A DNA stretch of 30,413 bases from IMG/VR virus record IMGVR_UViG_3300032092_000162, positions 1-30,413 of that record, one strand, 5' to 3'. Positions 29,397-30,413 of the stretch are shown here, one piece after another. A program made the translations under genes and the position numbers. This DNA is from a virus. How positions within the stretch are numbered: position 1 is the stretch's first letter; the number at the start of each line of letters is the position of its first letter. Below the pieces are notes generated by a model, which saw only the letters and a list, made by a program, of their open reading frames with translations, did not search any database and was not told the DNA's origin.

Positions 29397-29624
29397 GCCT
29401 CCGTTTTTAAACTTAATAATTTGCTCTACAGTCACAATTCCTAAACATAGCATACAAAGTACTTGCCAAGCATATAGGGCGTGTAAATAAGCATCAATAG
29501 GTAATTTAGCACAAGTAATGTAAGCACCCATTAGGATTGAAAATAATGCGGTCAACTTCCTGCCAGAATATCCTAGCGAGTGATTGTCGAGTGATGCAAA
29601 TAATTTTGTGAATATAGCTTTCAT
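29358..29624 (-). CDS. Holin-like membrane protein
   Basis: An 88-residue protein with two hydrophobic segments (about 25-41, K-L-T-A-L-F-S-I-L-M-G-A-Y-I-T-C-A, and 48-66, L-H-A-L-Y-A-W-Q-V-L-C-M-L-C-L-G-I-V-T) and a charged tail. Size, topology and place next to the endolysin gene fit a holin, which forms the membrane hole that releases the endolysin. No family motif decides. It overlaps the endolysin stop by one base, and the gene for the spanin-like protein on the other strand by 39 bases. Confidence 0.65.
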   Translation of the reverse strand: MKAIFTKLFASLDNHSLGYSGRKLTALFSILMGAYITCAKLPIDAYLHALYAWQVLCMLCLGIVTVEQIIKFKNGGSSDKQTSNETNT

Positions 29625-30025
29625 TATTTTTTAGGTAAATAAGTTTTCCATTTTTTTAGTTCGAAATGTGGAGCGTCTTTGAATTTAAGCCAATCACCTC
29701 CCCAATCTGTAACATCACTAACTGACTTTACACAATTAGCAAAGTTTGTAAATAGTCTTGGGCTCCAATCCATTTTCTTATCCGTTCCGATAAACCCAAT
29801 ATCAAAAGCGAAAGAGGGATTGTAATTGTGAGGGCTTTGTCCTGCCTTGGCGTTGGTTACTTTAGGATTACTATTATACAACCTATTCTGTTCCTCACCA
29901 CTTCTGTAAGTGCAAGTAATGAATGGTTGAGGTTCATTAGGATATAAAGCAGAATATTTTACAACTGCCTTTTCGTAAGCTTGAACCAATTCGGGACGTA
30001 AATCTTTTTTATCTCTTGATGCCAT
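29624..30025 (-). CDS. Endolysin, M15-family peptidase
   Basis: A 133-residue peptidoglycan peptidase of the M15 (L-alanyl-D-glutamate or D-Ala-D-Ala carboxypeptidase) family. The core is Y-R-S-G-E-E-Q-N-R-L-Y, S-P-H66-N-Y, F-A-F-D75-I-G and D-A-P-H120-F-E-L, giving the zinc ligands His, Asp and His. There is no signal peptide, so it needs the holin. It sits between a membrane coiled-coil gene and the holin-like gene in one operon. Confidence 0.88.
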   Translation of the reverse strand: MASRDKKDLRPELVQAYEKAVVKYSALYPNEPQPFITCTYRSGEEQNRLYNSNPKVTNAKAGQSPHNYNPSFAFDIGFIGTDKKMDWSPRLFTNFANCVKSVSDVTDWGGDWLKFKDAPHFELKKWKTYLPKK

Positions 30026-30026
30026 A

Positions 30027-30335
30027 TTACACTAATCTAAATTTTACTAATCTTTTTTTAACTATCTCAATCCTTGTATCATTGCAAATAGCTATAAAAT
30101 TAATGGTATCTATTGCCGTTTTTTTTTCGCTTGTTGGTTTACTTAGCAAATCAAATTTAGCGTTAAACTTAATTTCTTGGATTTTGTTATCCGCTATTAT
30201 TTGCTGTATCTCACTTTTTAACTGAGTAAATTGTTCTTTTTGCTCCGATTTAAAGTTAAAATATCCAGCTACTAATCCAATGATTAATAGTATATCCTTT
30301 AAATCAAAAGTTATCTCGTTAAACTTAAATGCCAT
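30027..30335 (-). CDS. Membrane-anchored coiled-coil protein of the lysis group
   Basis: A 102-residue protein with one hydrophobic segment (residues about 14-27, D-I-L-L-I-I-G-L-V-A-G-Y-F) followed by a Glu/Lys/Gln-rich coiled coil (30-70) and a basic C terminus. Topology resembles small phage lysis accessory or inner-membrane spanin proteins, or a superinfection factor. It is one base before the endolysin start. Its own start lies in the duplicated end of the window, and it overlaps the gene ending at 47 on the circular map. Confidence 0.7.
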   Translation of the reverse strand: MAFKFNEITFDLKDILLIIGLVAGYFNFKSEQKEQFTQLKSEIQQIIADNKIQEIKFNAKFDLLSKPTSEKKTAIDTINFIAICNDTRIEIVKKRLVKFRLV

Positions 30336-30413
30336 TGTCTAAAATGGTTAAATTATTTACGGTTACAAAATCATTACTATTCTTATAAGTAATATTATTA
30401 ATATTCATTTTAT
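30279..30413. repeat. Terminal direct repeat, right copy (circular overlap)
   Basis: Same sequence as 1-135 except for T in place of C at 30405. The unique genome length is therefore 30,278 bp. Confidence 0.9.
30325..30413 (-). CDS. End of the small hypothetical protein (partial, duplicate copy)
   Basis: The 3' part of the gene at 47-235, repeated by the terminal overlap and cut off by the window edge. The single mismatch at 30405 changes a GAT (Asp) to AAT (Asn) codon, so the two copies differ in one residue. Confidence 0.75.
   Translation of the reverse strand, partial: KMNINNITYKNSNDFVTVNNLTILDNGI

Noticed and set aside
1-30413. tRNA genes, integrase, phage repressor, ordinary restriction or methylase genes
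   Set aside because: None recognised on either strand by reading; short RNA genes could have been missed without a covariance search.

Overview
The window looks like one complete, circularly assembled genome of a tailed (siphovirus-like) phage of a Bacteroidota host, probably a flavobacterium or relative. Its first 135 bases return as its last 135 bases with one mismatch, so the unique genome is about 30,278 bp. The host guess rests on AT-richness (about one third G+C by eye), A-rich leaders instead of Shine-Dalgarno sites, promoters of the Bacteroidota form TTTG-N19/20-TAnnTTTG, and gene families common in phages of that phylum. I see no integrase, repressor, tRNA or CRISPR array, so a strictly lytic lifestyle is likely but not proven.

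Layout. Almost everything is transcribed leftward (minus strand). From right to left: an early block (about 28.3-22.2 kb) starts at a promoter near 28.34 kb. It holds many small genes, an SSB-like protein, an ERF annealing protein, a Gp157-family protein, a DUF4373-type replication initiator with 21-bp iterons inside its gene (a candidate origin), and a DnaB helicase. Next (22.25-20.88 kb) comes a segment that looks like an integron-type gene-cassette array: three attC-like imperfect hairpins, each directly behind a stop codon, with two cassettes whose ends match in the nested way expected from successive insertion at G^TT. No integron integrase is present. A promoter and a 17-bp palindromic operator near 20.6 kb open the next block (20.57-16.98 kb): ParB-like, bicupin, IbrA-like PAPS-reductase-family, an unknown protein, and IbrB-like ParB. 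This runs on into the terminase genes (16.97-15.28 kb).

The virion genes are in an unusual order. Terminase is followed by a gp10-like protein, tape measure and two large tail proteins (15.3-8.6 kb). Three glycosyltransferase genes on the opposite strand (6.8-8.6 kb) interrupt. Then come the probable tail tube, small proteins, connector, portal, prohead protease and major capsid protein (6.7-2.3 kb), two unassigned proteins, and a tail fibre with an Mtd-N-like start. The same 33-bp sequence (one mismatch) lies upstream of the major capsid and tail tube genes and is probably a strong late promoter. A hairpin terminator follows the capsid gene.

Across the junction of the circular map lies the lysis group: a membrane-anchored coiled-coil protein, an M15 peptidase endolysin, a holin-like protein and, on the opposite strand, a two-membrane-segment protein that may act as a spanin, next to a PD-(D/E)XK-type endonuclease.

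Six genes of 31 to 59 codons, most joined to neighbours by ATGA overlaps, were found by reading the gaps. CTGCAG is strikingly frequent in the genome.
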